Assembly: GCA_037176705.1 (NCBI GenBank)
Contig: CM073897.1
Coordinates: 43,402,488 to 43,466,487, forward strand
Direction of reading: 5' to 3'
Source of the DNA: Molossus alvarezi
Taxonomy: Eukaryota > Chordata > Mammalia > Chiroptera > Molossidae
DNA: 64,000 bases
Below the pieces are notes generated by a model that saw only the letters and a program-made list of their open reading frames with translations, did not search any database and was not told where the DNA came from. Below, piece after piece: positions 1-11,992 of the stretch (position 1 is its first letter; every line of letters begins with the position of its first letter). A program made the translations under genes and the position numbers.

Positions 1-551
1 ATAAATAATGCTGCAATGACTGTCTGAGCACATATATCTTTTCAAGTTAGTGTTTTTGTTTCCTTTGATAAATGCCCAGAAGTAGAATTGCTGGATTATA
101 TGGTAGTTCTATTTTTAATTTTTGAGGAACTTCCATACTATTTTTCATAGTGGCTGTACCAATTTACAATCCCACCAACAGTGAACAAGAGTTTTCCTTT
201 TCCCCACATCCTTGCCAACACTTGCTATTTCTTGTTTCTTTTTTTCCCCTTCTAGTAGCCATTCTAATAAGTGTGAGGTGGTATGTCCTTATGGTTTTGT
301 ATTTGTATTTCACTGATGATTAGTGATATTGAGCACTTTTTCTTTCGTGTACCTGTTGGCCATTTGGATGTCTTCTTTGGAAAAATGTCTGTTGAGATCC
401 TCTGCCTATGTTTTAATTGGATTACTTTTTTCCTTTTGAGTTATATGAGTTCTTTATATATTTTGGATATTAATGTCTTATCAGATATATGATCTTCACA
501 TATTTTCTCCCATTTGATGGGTTGCCTTTAACTTTGTTGGTGATTTTCTTT

Positions 552-1007
552 TTCTTTTTTTTAAATTTATTTATTTTTGTTACAGATGTTTCTCCCCCAC
601 CCCACTGATTCCCCCCTCCCTCTCCCTCCCTGCCCTGTCCCCAGCTTTGTTGTCCATGTCCATTGTTCATGCATATGTGCATATAAGTTCTGTGGTTTAT
701 CTCTCCCCTACCTCCCCCTCTTCTGGGGATTGTTAGTCTGTACCCCACTTCCATGTCTCTGGGACTACCCCATTCCTCACACTGTTATGTTCATTATATT
801 TCACAAATAAGTGAGATCATATGATACCTGTCTTTCTCTGTTTGGCTTGTTTTGCTTAGGATAATACTTTCCAGGTCCCTCCATGTAGTCTCAAAGGATA
901 AGAGATCTTTCTTACAGCTGCATAGTACTCCATTGTGTATGTGTACCACAGCTTTTTTATCCATTCGTCTACTGATGGACACTTGGGCTGTTTCCAGATC
1001 TTAGCTA
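552..1007 (-). mobile_element. Young L1 3' end, 5'-truncated
   Basis: A 5'-truncated insertion of the same young L1 lineage as the full-length copy at 5846-11992: 3' UTR, then the antisense of the last ORF2 codons. It is flanked by a perfect 17-bp target-site duplication, TGTTGGTGATTTTCTTT, at 535-551 and 1008-1024. It lies inside the older L1. The T-run at its left edge is the poly-A tail seen from the other strand. Confidence 0.9.
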
Positions 1008-1190
1008 TGTTGGTGATTTTCTTTGATGTACAGTAGCATTTTTGTTTTATGTTGTCCCAATTGTTTATTTTTGTTTTTATTGCCTTTGCAATAGATCATC
1101 ACCAAGACTAATGTCAAAGAGCTTACCACCTATGTTTTCTTCTAAGGGTTTTATGGTTTTATGTTCAAGTCTTTAATCCATTTTGAGTTG

Positions 1191-1402
1191 CCTTTTTTTT
1201 CTTTATTGATTTTAGAGAGAGAGGAAGGGAGGGGAGAGAGAGATAGAAATATCAATGAGAGAGAACATTGATTGGCCGCCTAATGCATGCCCCCTACTGG
1301 GGATTTGGCCCACAACCTGGGCATGTGCCCTGACCAGGAATTGAACCTGCGACCTCTTGGTGCATGGGTCAATGCTCAACCACTGAGCCACACTGGCTGG
1401 GC
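1191..1402 (-). mobile_element. Ves-type SINE
   Basis: A tRNA-headed bat SINE in reverse orientation. The B-box-like tRNA segment is near 1340-1360, the head ends at 1402, and a purine-rich (GA) tail lies on the left. The target-site duplication is TTGAGTTG at 1183-1190 and 1403-1410. It belongs to the subfamily with the 'cccctactggggatttgg' body rather than the 'gcaaccaaggtac' body found in most copies here. Confidence 0.9.
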
Positions 1403-1616
1403 TTGAGTTGATTTTTGTATATGGTTTAAGATAGTGGTCCAGTTTCAATCTTTTGTATATGGCTGCCTAGTTTTCCCAGCGCCATTTATTTCAGAGACTG
1501 TCTTTCCCCCATTGTGCATTCTTGGCTATTTTGTCATAAATTAATTGACCATGTATGCATGGGTTTATTTCTGGACTCTTTATTCTGTTCCATTGATCTA
1601 TATGTCTGGTGTTTTT

Positions 1617-1645
1617 TGTTTGTTTGTTTGTTTGTTTGTTTGTTT
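1617..1645. repeat. (GTTT)n microsatellite
   Basis: About seven tandem GTTT units inside the old L1. No gene content. Confidence 0.9.
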
Positions 1646-2550
1646 TGCCAATAACATATTATTTTGATCACTTTAGCCTTGTTATATTGTTTGAAATGAA
1701 GAAGCATGATAACTCCAGCTTTGTTCTTCTTTCTCAAGATTGTTTGACCATTTGGGGTCTTTGTGGTTCCATCTAAATTTTAGGATTGTTTATCTTATTT
1801 CTGGGAAAATACCATTGGAATTTTGATAGAGATTGCATTAAATATGTGGATTGCTTTGGGTATTATGGACATTTTAACAATAAGTTCTTCCAATACAAGA
1901 GCATGGAATAGCTTTGCGTTTATTCGTGCTTCTTCAGTTTTAAAAAAATTAATGTCTTATAGTTTTCAGTGTACAGGTCTTACTCCTCCTTGGTTAAATT
2001 TATTCTTAGGTGCTTTATCCTTTTTGATGCAATTGTAAATGGGATTGTTTTCTTAATTTTTATTTCTCATAGCTTATTATTATTGTAGAAATGCAACTAA
2101 GTTTTGTATATTGATTTTGTATCCTACAGCTTTACTGAATTTATTTATTAGTTTTAACAGGATTTTTGGTTGTTGGTGTTATTCAGTCTTTAGGATTTTC
2201 TCTATATATAATATGTCATCTACAAATAATGATACTTTTACTTCTTCTTTTCCAATTTGGATGCATTTTATTTCTTTTTCTTGCCTAATTGTTCTGGCTA
2301 GGAGCTCTAATAACATGTTGAATAAAAATGGCAAGAGTGGGCATCCTTGTCTTGTTCCTGATCTTAAAGGAAAAGCTTTCAACTTTCCACCATTGATGTT
2401 AGCTGAGGGCTTGCCCCAGTTTTACTGGATATAATTGACAGAAAACATAAATTTAAGTATACAGCATAATGATTTGATATATGTATATGTTGATGATGAT
2501 TACCACAATAACTTTAGTTAACATCATTCATCACCTTACATAGTTGCAAA

Positions 2551-2795
2551 TTTTATTTATTTATTTATTTTTATATCCTCAACAGAGGACATTTTTCCAT
2601 TTTTTTGTTCAGAGGAAGAGAGAGAGAGAGAGAAACATTGACGTGAAAGGGACACATTGAGTGGCTGCCACCTGCACGACCAACCAGGGCTGGGGACAAA
2701 CTGCAACCAAGGTACATGCCCTTAGCAGGAACTGAACCTGGGTCTCTCTGGACCACAGGCTGATGCTCAAACCGTTGAGCCAAACCAACCAGGGC
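2551..2795 (-). mobile_element. Ves-type SINE
   Basis: Reverse-oriented copy with the tRNA-like head ending at 2795, the 'gggacaaactgcaaccaaggtac' type of body, a GA-rich region and an ATTT-rich tail on the left. It lies in the 3' UTR of the second old L1. Confidence 0.9.
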
Positions 2796-2796
2796 A

Positions 2797-3057
2797 CTTT
2801 TTTTTTTTTTTTTTTTAATCCTCAACTGAGGATATTTTTACATTAATCTTCAGATAGAACTGGAGGAGAGAGGGAGGAAGAGAGAGAGAGAGAAAAATAT
2901 CGATGTGAGAGACACATTGATTGGTTGCCACTCGCACAACCCCAACTGGAGCCAGGGATGAACCGCAACTGAGGTACGGTGCCCTTGACCAGAATCAAAC
3001 CCAAGACTCTTTGGTTCACAGGTGACGCTCTTACCGCTGAGCCATACTGGCCAGGGC
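2797..3057 (-). mobile_element. Ves-type SINE, back-to-back with the previous one
   Basis: Reverse-oriented copy beginning with a 20-nt T-run directly after the preceding SINE and ending with the head at 3057. The divergent body suggests an older insertion into which or beside which the neighbour inserted. Confidence 0.88.
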
Positions 3058-3293
3058 ATGATGAGAGCTTTTTAAGAGGTACTCTTTTAGCAATTTCAAA
3101 TATACAATACTACATCGCTAACTATAATTGTTAACTATAATAGTCATGATGCTGTGTATTATATCCCCAGAACTTATTTATCTTATAATTGGACGTTTGT
3201 ATATTTTTACTATCTTCACCCAATTCCCTGACCCTCCACCATCTGCTTCTGTTTTCTGTTTCTGTGAAGTCGGTTTTACAAAATGCTACATAG

Positions 3294-3500
3294 GCCCTGG
3301 CCAGGTGGCTCAGCTGGTTGGAGGATTGTCCCATACACCAAAAAGTTGTGAGTTTGATTCTTGGTCAGGGCACATACCTAGGTCATGGGTTCAATCCCTG
3401 GTCAGTGAGCATATGGGAAGCAACCGATCAATGTTTCTCTCTCACATTGATATTTCTCTTCCTCTTTCCCCTTTTATTTTTCTCTAAAATAACAAAAAGC
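3294..3500 (+). mobile_element. Ves-type SINE
   Basis: Forward copy starting GCCCTGG at 3294, with a pyrimidine-rich region near 3430-3490 and a short A-rich tail. Diverged. Confidence 0.85.
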
Positions 3501-3881
3501 ATATCCTCAGGTAAGTATTAAAAACTTATTTTTAATGCTGCATAGAAGTAAGATCATAAAGTATTTGTCTCTCTATGTCTGACCTATATTACTTAGTATA
3601 ATGTCCTGACAATCCATCCATATTGTTGCAAATGGCAAGACTTCCTTCTTTTTATGGCTCAGTTATATATATGTAAATATAAATACAAATATATCATGTT
3701 TTCTGTGTCCATTCATACACCAATGTACACTGAGGTTGTTTTCATGCCTTGTCTAATGTAAATAAAGCAAGAATGAACATGAGATTGTAGATATCTCTTT
3801 GGAATATGACTTCATTTCCTTCAGCTATATACTGTGAAATGGAATTGCTGGATCATATGCTAGTTAAAAATTTTTTTTTTG

Positions 3882-4095
3882 AGCCCAGTCGGTGTGGCTC
3901 AGTGGTTGAGCATTGACCCATGCACCAAGAGATCGCTGGTTCAATTCCTGGTCAGGGCACATGTCCAGATTGTGGGCCAAAACCCCAGTGCGGGGACATG
4001 CAGGAGGCGACCAGTGGATGTTCTCTCATCGATATTTCTATTTCTTTCTCCCTTTCCCTTCCTCTCTCTCTAAAAATAAATGAAGAAAAAAAAAT
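3882..4095 (+). mobile_element. Ves-type SINE
   Basis: Forward copy with a diverged head (agcccagtcggtgtggctc), a B-box-like 'ggttcaattcc' near 3938, a CT-rich region and an A-rich tail. Inserted in old L1 ORF2. Confidence 0.88.
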
Positions 4096-5238
4096 TTTAA
4101 ATACATTTTTTTGAGCAACCTTTATATTGTTTTTCCATGGTGGCTATACCTATTTATTTACATTCCCACCAACAGTGTACAAGATCTGCTTTTTCTCCAC
4201 ATACTTCCAGACTTATATATTCTATTTTTGTTAATGGCCATTCTAACATGTGTGAGGTGATATCTCACTGTGGTTTCAATTTGTATTTTCCTCTTGATTA
4301 GTGATGTTGGGCATCTTTTCAGGTACCTTTGCCCACTTCAATATCTTCTTTGGAAAAATCTGTATTCATCCTTTGCTTACCTTAAATTAGGTTGTTTTTG
4401 CTTTTGTTTTTACTATTGAGTTGTATGAGTTCTTTATATATTTTGAATACTAAGCCCTTACCAACATGTGGTTTGCTAATAATTTCTCCCATTTTGTAGT
4501 TACCTCTTCATTTTGTTGATCATTTATTTTGCTGTGTAAACACTTTTTAGTTTGATGTAGTACCACTTGTTTATTTTTTTATTTTTGCTTTAGATGTCAT
4601 GTCCAAAAAGTCATTGCCAAGACCCATGTCAAGGAACTTTTCCTCAATACTTTCTTCTCGGAGTTTTATGGTTTCACATCCATTTTGAATTAATTTTTGT
4701 GAGTGGTGTAATATAGGGGTCTGTTTCATTGTTTAATTGTGAATTTTCAATTTTCCTCACATCATTTATTAAAGAGATGCTTTCTTCCACTCAGTAGTCC
4801 TAGCTCCCTTGTCAAATATTAGTTGACTATATCTGCTTGGATTTATATCTAAGCTCTAGATTCTGTTGATTTGGTCTATGTTTTTGTTTTTATGCCAATA
4901 CTACACTGTTCTGATTACTATAGCTTTGTAAGATAGTTTAAAATCAGGAAGTGGGATGCTTCCATCATTGATTTTCCCCTCAAGATTATTTGGGATATTC
5001 AGGGTCTTTTATGGTTAATATGAATTTTAGGATTTCTTGCTTTTCTTTTTTTTTGTTTTTGTTTTGTAAAAAAATGCCTTTTTTACAACCACTATAGGAC
5101 TTGAATGGGGATTGCATTGAAACTATAAATGGCTTTGGATAGTATGGGAAATTTAACATTATTAATATATTAATCCATGAACATGGGGTATCTTCCCATT
5201 TATTTTTGTCTTCTATTTATTTTATCAATGTCTTCTAG

Positions 5239-5722
5239 CAGCAATTTTCAACCATTGTGCTGCTGAACACTGGTGTGCCACAAGAATTTAAAAAACATGC
5301 AATACTTGACTATCAAGGGCAATGACCTTTTTTTCTTAGATTGTCAAATTAAAAAATGACAACACCCTTGGCCGGTGTAGCTCAGTTGGTTGGTCATCAT
5401 TTGTGCACTGAAAAGTTGCCAGCTTCATTCCCAATCAGGGCACATGCCAGGGTTTTGGGCTCAATCCCCAGTAGGGGGCATGCAGGAGGCAGCCAATCGA
5501 TGCTTCTCTCTCTCTCTTCCCTTCCTGTCTCTCTAAACATCAGTAAAAATATATATTTTTCAAATGACAACAACCAACATAACAATAGCCATACAGTGTG
5601 AATGAATAAAAACTATACCTATTTTTTTTGTCAGATCAGCAAAAATATATTTTTTGCTGTGCCACAGAATTCTACTAATCATTTCACGAGTGCCATGAGA
5701 TGAAATAGGTTGCAAGTCTTTG
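5239..5722. mobile_element. Non-autonomous hAT DNA transposon
   Basis: The element starts CAGCAATTTTCAACC and ends GGTTGCAAGTCTTTG, which are imperfect inverted ends typical of hAT families. The 8-bp flanks TCTTCTAG (5231-5238) and TCTTACAG (5723-5730) match at 6 of 8 positions and both resemble the L1 target, so they look like an aged target duplication. It has no transposase frame, and a SINE sits inside it at 5365-5561. Confidence 0.75.
5365..5561 (+). mobile_element. Ves-type SINE nested in hAT element
   Basis: Forward copy with an 11-bp perfect target-site duplication AAATGACAACA at 5354-5364 and 5562-5572. It is nested in a hAT element that is itself inside an L1. Confidence 0.92.
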
Positions 5723-5845
5723 TCTTACAGTTTGTAGTGAACAGGTCTTTTACCACCTTGGTTAAATTTATTCCTAGGTATTTTATTGTTGTTGATGCTG
5801 TTGTAAGTGGGATTGTTTTCTTTTTTCTTTTTAAAAATAATTCAT

Positions 5846-6164
5846 GCTTCACGCGGAGTTCAATTCACCGCTTTGTGACCTGGGCTAGCGCTGTTTCCAC
5901 GTGTACCTCGGAGCTGACCGTGGCCGTGGCGCCACGGGACGTTTCTCCTCACCGCCCACCAGGTTAAGAAACACAGTCCATTCTTCTCCCCACAATAGGA
6001 TCCAGTGCACCTTCCACATCGCCCATCGTGAATGGCACTCTGCTGGCATCAGACAAGCAGGATCACCCAGAACTCACTCCAATGAAATAATTCTTTCAAC
6101 AAGTGGACATGGACTGAGATCCCCTTCGATTCCAGTTACTGTGAGAAAAACAGATGATCACTGG
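5846..6164 (+). other. 319-bp 5' extension of the full-length L1
   Basis: This block lies between the left target-site duplication and the point (about 6165) where the usual L1 start, with its aatggcggcgcagtg core, begins. It was therefore integrated with the L1. It is CpG-bearing (for example near 5853 and 5922-5940) and has no counterpart at the 5' end of the other long L1 copy (near 20304). It may be a 5' transduction, possibly from a spliced host transcript, or an alternative 5' UTR. I do not recognise the source. Confidence 0.6.
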
Positions 6165-6987
6165 TTGGGGGGGAACCGAAAAATGGCGGCGCAGTGAACG
6201 GAGCTACACAGACCATCTCCCAGAACCAAACTGGAATTACAACTATAACACAGACACATCGACGGGAAAAACCAACAGAAAAGCAGCTTGCGAGGACCAT
6301 ACAACGAGGGACACTGACTCCGGGTAGGCTTGCGAAGGTGCGAGACGGGGCTGGGAGCCCACGGTTGGTAGCTCGGCAGCAGCCTTAGCTGTAAACGGCG
6401 CCCTCGGGTTACACTCCCAGGCGGCCCCACAGCGCAGCCGGGACAGAGGCTGAAACAGCCACAGCCACTCACCTTGGGCTCCGGCAGAGGGAGGGCGGAC
6501 TGGACTGGAACTGTGTCGGGACACTCGGGGTTTGGAGGGCGCTCAGAGCTTTGGCTGAGTGCAGCCACTCAGGACCGTGGCCACATTGCTCCTTCCTAGG
6601 GCTCTGAGGAGAGGCAGCAGCCCCTCCCTCAGAGATCCAACCCCACCCTGTGGGCCATTGAAGTGTTAATTGAGGCTCACTAACAACCAGCATCTGCCCC
6701 GCCCTCGTGAAAGCCCCTTGGCTGAGCACCAGAGGGAGTTTTTCAATCAACTGACTACCCAAAACTCATCAATTAACCTAGACTGCTAGCCTCCAGCCAA
6801 AAAGCTAGAGGATAACAGTACGTTTCCTGGGCTGGCAACTTTAATCAGGAAAGTAAGACTTGACAGTGGTGTTCAACGTGGGTCATCCCTCGCTCATCTA
6901 AACACAGGAGAGGGAGCCACAAACAGCAGAACACCAACACCCACAGGGAGAACTTGACAGGCTCCAAAGCCCACAGTGACAGCCAAA
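6165..6987 (+). promoter_or_regulatory. L1 5' UTR / internal promoter region
   Basis: GC-richer leader of the L1 with scattered CpGs. It begins at a 'gaaaaatggcggc' segment of the kind that binds YY1 at many L1 starts (inference from L1 biology). It runs to the ORF1 ATG at 6988. The homologous leader of the second L1 lies on the minus strand at 19283-20304. Confidence 0.65.
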
Positions 6988-7868
6988 ATGGTGAAACACA
7001 GAAACAGAAGCCAAATGAAAGAGCAAGACACCTCCACCGAAGATGAGATAAATGTGGAGCAATTAGGCATGTTAACAGAGCTAGAATTCAGAGCCATGAT
7101 CTTGAGGAAGCTGAACAGTATGAGTAAGGACATAGAGACACTGAAAATAAGCCAATTGGAAATTAAAAACCAACAAGAAGAGATAAAAAATGACATATCC
7201 GAAATGAAAAACACATTGGAAGGTTTAAAAAGCAGAGTAGGGGATGCTGAGGACTGGTTCAGTGAATTAGAAGACAGGGTAGAAAAAATCAACCAATCAG
7301 AAAAACAAAAGGAAAAAACTATTAAAAAACAGGAAGACAGCTTAAGAGAACTATGGGACAACTGGAAACGTAATAATATTCGCATCATAGGAGTCCCCGA
7401 AGAAGAAGAAAATGAGCAAGGGATAGAGACTATATTCAAAAAAATAGTGAGAGAAAACTTCCCTAATTTGGTGAAGGAAGAAGGCATTCAAGTTCAAGAA
7501 GCACAGAGAGTCCCAAGTAAGAAGAACCCAAACAGGCCCACACCAAGACACATAGTAATTAAAATGCCACAAATTAAAGACAAGAGAGAATCCTAAAAGC
7601 AGCAAGAGATAAGCAACAGGTTACCTACAAAGGGAACCCCATAAGGCTCTCAGCTGACTTCTCACAAGAAACACTACAGGCCAGAAGAGAATGGCATGAA
7701 GTAATCAAAGTCATGAAAAACAAGAATCTGAATCCAAGACTACTCTACCCAGCAAGGCTATCATTCAAAATAGAAGATCAAATAAAGAGCTTCCCAGACA
7801 AAAAAAGGCTAAGGGAATACATTAGCACCAAACCAGCACTGCAAGAAATGTTAAAAGGACTGCTGTAA
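6988..7868 (+). pseudogene. L1 ORF1 (RNA-binding chaperone), frameshifted
   Basis: ORF1p is the trimeric RNA-binding protein that coats L1 RNA. The frame from ATG 6988 reads a charged coiled coil (about residues 40-130), then the RRM-like region beginning with NIRIIGVPEEE, then the start of the C-terminal domain. One base is missing near 7585, so the frame stops at 7594-7596. The true C-terminus continues in another frame to TAA 7866-7868. The intact length would be about 293 residues, normal for mammalian ORF1p. An in-frame GTG at 6976 was not chosen because the ATG at 6988 follows the usual 'gccaaaatgg' context. Confidence 0.92.
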
Positions 7869-7913
7869 TTAGCAGTAGAAATGGGAATAAAAATAGAACC
7901 ACACTAAACAAAA

Positions 7914-10900
7914 ATGGCAATAAGTAAGTACATATCAATAATCACCTTAAACGTAAATGGATTGAATGCTCCCATAAAGAGACACAGAGTAGCTGATTGG
8001 ATAAGAAAGCATGACTCATCTACATGTTGTTTACAAGAGACCCACCTCTCAACAAAAGACTCACATAGATTGAAAGTGAAGGGATGGAAAAAAATCTTCC
8101 AAGCAAATGGAAAGCAAAAAAAAGCTGGGGTAGCAATTCTCATATCTGATAAAATAGATTTCAAAATGAAGACCATAACTAGAGACAAAGACGGCCACTA
8201 CATAATATTGAAAGGATCTATCCAACAGGAAGATATAACCTTGATAAACATATATGCACCCAATATAGGAGCACCAAAATATATTAAAAATCTTCTGGAG
8301 GACTTCCAAGGAGAAATCGACAACAATACAATCATAGCAAGGGACTTCAACACCCCGTTGACAGCACTGGATAGATCCTCTAGGCAAAAAATTAGCAAGG
8401 AAACAGAGACTCTAAATGAAGCACTAGACCAAATGGATTTAATAGATATCTACAGAGAATTACACCCCAAAACTACAGAATACACATTCTTCTCAAGTGC
8501 ACATGGGACATTCTCAAAGATAGACCACATGATAGGACACAAACTAAATCTCTACAAGTTCAAGAAGATTGAAATCATATCAAGCATCTTCTCAGATCAC
8601 AATGGCATGAAACTAGAAATCAATTGCAACAAGAACATGCAAAGACATTTCAACACATGGAGGCTAAATAGCATGTTATTAAACAATGAATGGGTCACCG
8701 AGGAGATCAAGGAAGAAATTAAAAACTTCCTGGAAACCAATGAAAATGAACACACAACAACACAAAATCTATGGGATGCAGCGATAGCAGTTCTGAGAGG
8801 GAAGTTCATAGCACTACAGGCCTACCTCAAAAAACAAGAAAAATTTCTAATTGACTGTCTAACCTCACAACTTAAAGAATTAGAAAGCAAACAAAAAGAA
8901 AACCCCAGAACAAGTAGAAGGAAGGAAATAGTAAAGATCAGAGCAGAAATAAATGACATAGAGACCAAAAAAACAATTCAAAGGATCAAGGAAACAAAGA
9001 GCTGGTTTTTCGAAAAGATAAACAAGATTGATGGACCCTTAGCTAGACTCATCAAGAAACAAAGAGAGAGAACCCGAATACACAAAATCAGAAATGAAAG
9101 AGGAGAAGTAACAACCAACACCACGGAAATACAAAAGATCATTAACAACTACTACAAACAACTATATGGCAACAAATTCGACAATCTAAGCGAAATGGAC
9201 AAATTTCTAGAAACACACAGTCTCCCAAAACTATTCCCGGAAGAGATAGAAAACTTGAACAGACCAATAACAACTAAGGAAATTGAAGAGGTAATCAAGA
9301 TTCTCCCAGCAAACAAAAGCCCAGGCCCAGATGGTTTCACGGGGGAGTTTTACTGAACATTCAAAAAAGAACTAACACCCATTCTCCTCAAACTATTTCA
9401 AAAAATTCAAGAAGAAGGAAGACTTCCAAACACGTTCTATGAGGCCAACATAATTCTAATTCCAAAACCAGAAAAAGACACTATGAAGAAAGAAAACTAC
9501 AGGCCAATATCCCTGATGAACATAGACGCCAAAATCCTGAACAAAATATTTGCAAATCGGATCCAGAAATACATCAAAAAAAATTATTCACCATGACCAA
9601 GTGGGATTCATTCCAGGGATGCAAGGCTGGTACAATATTCGCAAATCAATAAACGTGATACACCACATAAACAAAATGAAGAATAAAAACCACATGATCA
9701 TATCAATAGATGCTGAAAAAGCATTCGACAAAATCCAGCATCCATTTCTGATAAAAACGCTCAGCAATGTAGGAATAGAGGGATCATATCTCAACATAAT
9801 AAAGGCCATATATGAAAGACCTACAGCCAACATCATACTCAATGGACAGAAACTAAAAATATTTCCATTAAGAACAGGAACAAGACAGGGATGTCCACTT
9901 TCGCCACTCTTATTTAACATTGTACTGGAAGTCTTAGCCACAGCAATCAGACATGAAGAAAAAATAAAAGGGATCCAAATTGGAAAGGAGGACGTGAAAC
10001 TGTCATTATTTGCAGATGACATGATATTGTACATAGAAAACCCTAAAGACTCCATCAAAAATCTATTAGACTTAATAAATGAATTTGGCAAAGTAGCAGG
10101 ATACAAAATTAACGTCAAGAAATCGATGGCATTCTTGTACATCAATGATGAACTCACAGAAAGAGAAACTGAAAAAACAATCCCATTTACCATCGTGCCA
10201 AAAAAATTAAGATACCTAGGAATAAACTTAACCAAAGAAGTAAAGGACCTATTTGCAGAAAACTACAGGTCATTGAAAAAAGAAATAGAGGAAGATATAA
10301 AAAAGTGGAAGCACATACCCTGTTCATGGATTGGAAGAATTAACATAATTAAAATGTCCATACTACCCAAAGCAATCTATAGATTCAATGCAATCCCCAT
10401 CAAAATACCAACGACATATTTCATAGAACTAGAACAAATACTTCAAAAGTTCATATGGAACCAAAAAAGACCCCGAATAGCCAGAGCAATCTTGAAAAAG
10501 AAGAATAAAGTAGGTGGGATCACAATACCAGATATCAGGTTATACTACAAAGCGACTGTAACCAAAACAGCCTGGTACTGGCACAAGAACAGGCATATAG
10601 ACCAGTGGAACAGAACTGAAAACCCAGAAATGGACCCAAGGCAATACGCTCAATTAATATTTGACAAAGGTGGCAAGAACATACAGTGGAGTAAAGACAG
10701 CCTCTTTAATAAATGGTGTTGGGAAAATTGGACAGCTACATGCAAAAAAAGAAACTAGACCATCAACTTACACCATACACAAAAATAAACTCAAAATGGA
10801 TAAAAGACTTAAATGTGACCCGTGAATCCATAAAAATTCTAGAAGAAAATGTAGGCAACAAAATTTCGGACATCATACGGAGCAGAATTTTCACTGATAC

Positions 10901-11729
10901 ATCACCTAAGGCAACAGAAATAAAGGAGAAAATGAACACATGGGACTACATCAAACTCAAAAGCTTCTGCACAGCAAAAGAAACAATCATCAAAATGGAA
11001 AGTCACCCCACTGTATGGGAGAACATCATTGCCAATGATGTATCAGATAAGGGGTTAATTTCCAATATATATAGAGTGCTCATACAACTCCACAAAAGGA
11101 AGACAAAGAACCCAATTAAAAAATGGGCAGAGGAGCTGAATAGACACCTCTCCAAACAGGACATACAAATGGCCAAGAGACATATGAAGAAATGCTCCAC
11201 ATCACTAATCATCAGAGAGATGCAAATTAAAACAACAATGAGGTATCACCTCACACCTGTCAGAATGGCCGCCATCAACAAATCATCAAACAACAAGTGT
11301 TGGTGAGGGTGTGGAGAAAAGGGGACTCTAATACACTGCTGGTGGGAATGCAGACTGGTGCAGCCGCTATGGAAAACAATATGGTGCTACCTCAAAAAAT
11401 TTAAAATTGAACTTCCATTTGACCCAGTGATCCCACTGCTGGGAATATACCCTAAGAAGCCTGAAACACCAATCAGGAAGAATATATGTACCCCCATGTT
11501 CATAGCAGCACTATTTACAATAGCTAAGATCTGGAAACAGCCCAAGTGTCCACCAGTACACGAATGGATAAAAAAGCAGTGGTACATATACACCATGGAG
11601 TACTATGCAGCGGTAAGAAAGAAAGATCTCTTATCCTTTGAGACGACATGGAGGGACCTGGAAAGTATTATCCTAAGTGAAAGAAGCCAAGCAGAAAAAG
11701 ACAAATACCACATGATCTCACTTATATAA
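7914..11729 (+). pseudogene. L1 ORF2 (endonuclease-reverse transcriptase), broken
   Basis: ORF2p nicks target DNA and reverse-transcribes L1 RNA in place. From ATG 7914 the N-terminal endonuclease is visible (LNVNGL, QETHL, SDHNGM). The reverse transcriptase follows, with the catalytic FADD at 10009-10020 in a shifted frame, and the C-terminal region ends at TAA 11727-11729. Lesions: TGA at 9354-9356 (probably from CGA), a +1 shift in the A-run 9576-9583, a further shift at the A-run near 10743-10750, and TGA at 11304-11306 (again CGA-like). Both stops fit CpG decay. The lesions mean no single product longer than the 480-codon endonuclease part. Confidence 0.95.
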
Positions 11730-11992
11730 GGAATATAATGAACATAACAGTCTGAGGAATACAGTTGACCCAGACACGTGGAAGTAGGGCACAGAGTGAC
11801 ATCCCTCAGAAGAGGGGATGGGGGGTGGGGGGGTGGGAAGAGATAAAACACAGAACTTATATGCATGTATGCATGACCAATGGACTTGGACAACTAAGCC
11901 GGGGACAGGGTGGAGGGGGGGTGGGGTGGGGGGTGCCAATGGGGTAAAAAGGTAAAATATCTGTAACAAAAAAATAAATAAAAATTCATAAA
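11730..11992 (+). other. L1 3' UTR with G-rich tract and A-rich tail
   Basis: The 3' UTR carries runs of G at about 11815-11840 and 11910-11935, as mammalian L1 3' UTRs often do (potential G-quadruplexes). An AATAAA-like signal sits in the A-rich tail near 11973. The same UTR, on the minus strand, starts the copies at 552, 39029 and about 49150. Confidence 0.85.

Larger units (their letters stand above)
1..2410 (-). mobile_element. Old L1 fragment (ORF2 3' half), interrupted
   Basis: This is an old LINE-1 read on the minus strand. The + strand shows the usual antisense of ORF2: the C-terminal part at 1-534, then 1025-1182, then 1403-2410. A minus-strand frame at 2179-2382 still reads a reverse transcriptase core with GTRQGCP followed by FVDD. 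It is riddled with indels and stops. It is interrupted by a young L1 3' end (552-1007) and a SINE (1191-1402), both with target-site duplications, so it predates both. It stops abruptly near 2410, where another L1 3' UTR begins. Confidence 0.9.
5846..11992 (+). mobile_element. Full-length L1 retrotransposon, inactivated
   Basis: A 6.15-kb LINE-1 with a CpG-bearing 5' region, ORF1, a 45-bp spacer, ORF2, a G-rich 3' UTR and an A-rich tail. A 13-bp target-site duplication, AAAAATAATTCAT, is found at 5833-5845 and 11993-12005. It is the longest and best preserved L1 in the window, and the reference for the other young fragments. It cannot move autonomously: ORF1 has a frameshift, and ORF2 has two TGA stops and two frameshifts. 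Low divergence from the copies at 16-20 kb and 39-43 kb suggests a recently active lineage. Confidence 0.95.

Noticed and set aside
5901..6197. 98-codon + frame at the start of the full-length L1
   Set aside because: It spans the unknown 5' extension and runs into the L1 leader. It has no recognisable domain, and a transposed leader is a poor place for a host gene.
11815..11940. G-rich runs considered as a host regulatory G-quadruplex
   Set aside because: They belong to the L1 3' UTR and recur in the other young L1 copies, so they are an L1 trait.
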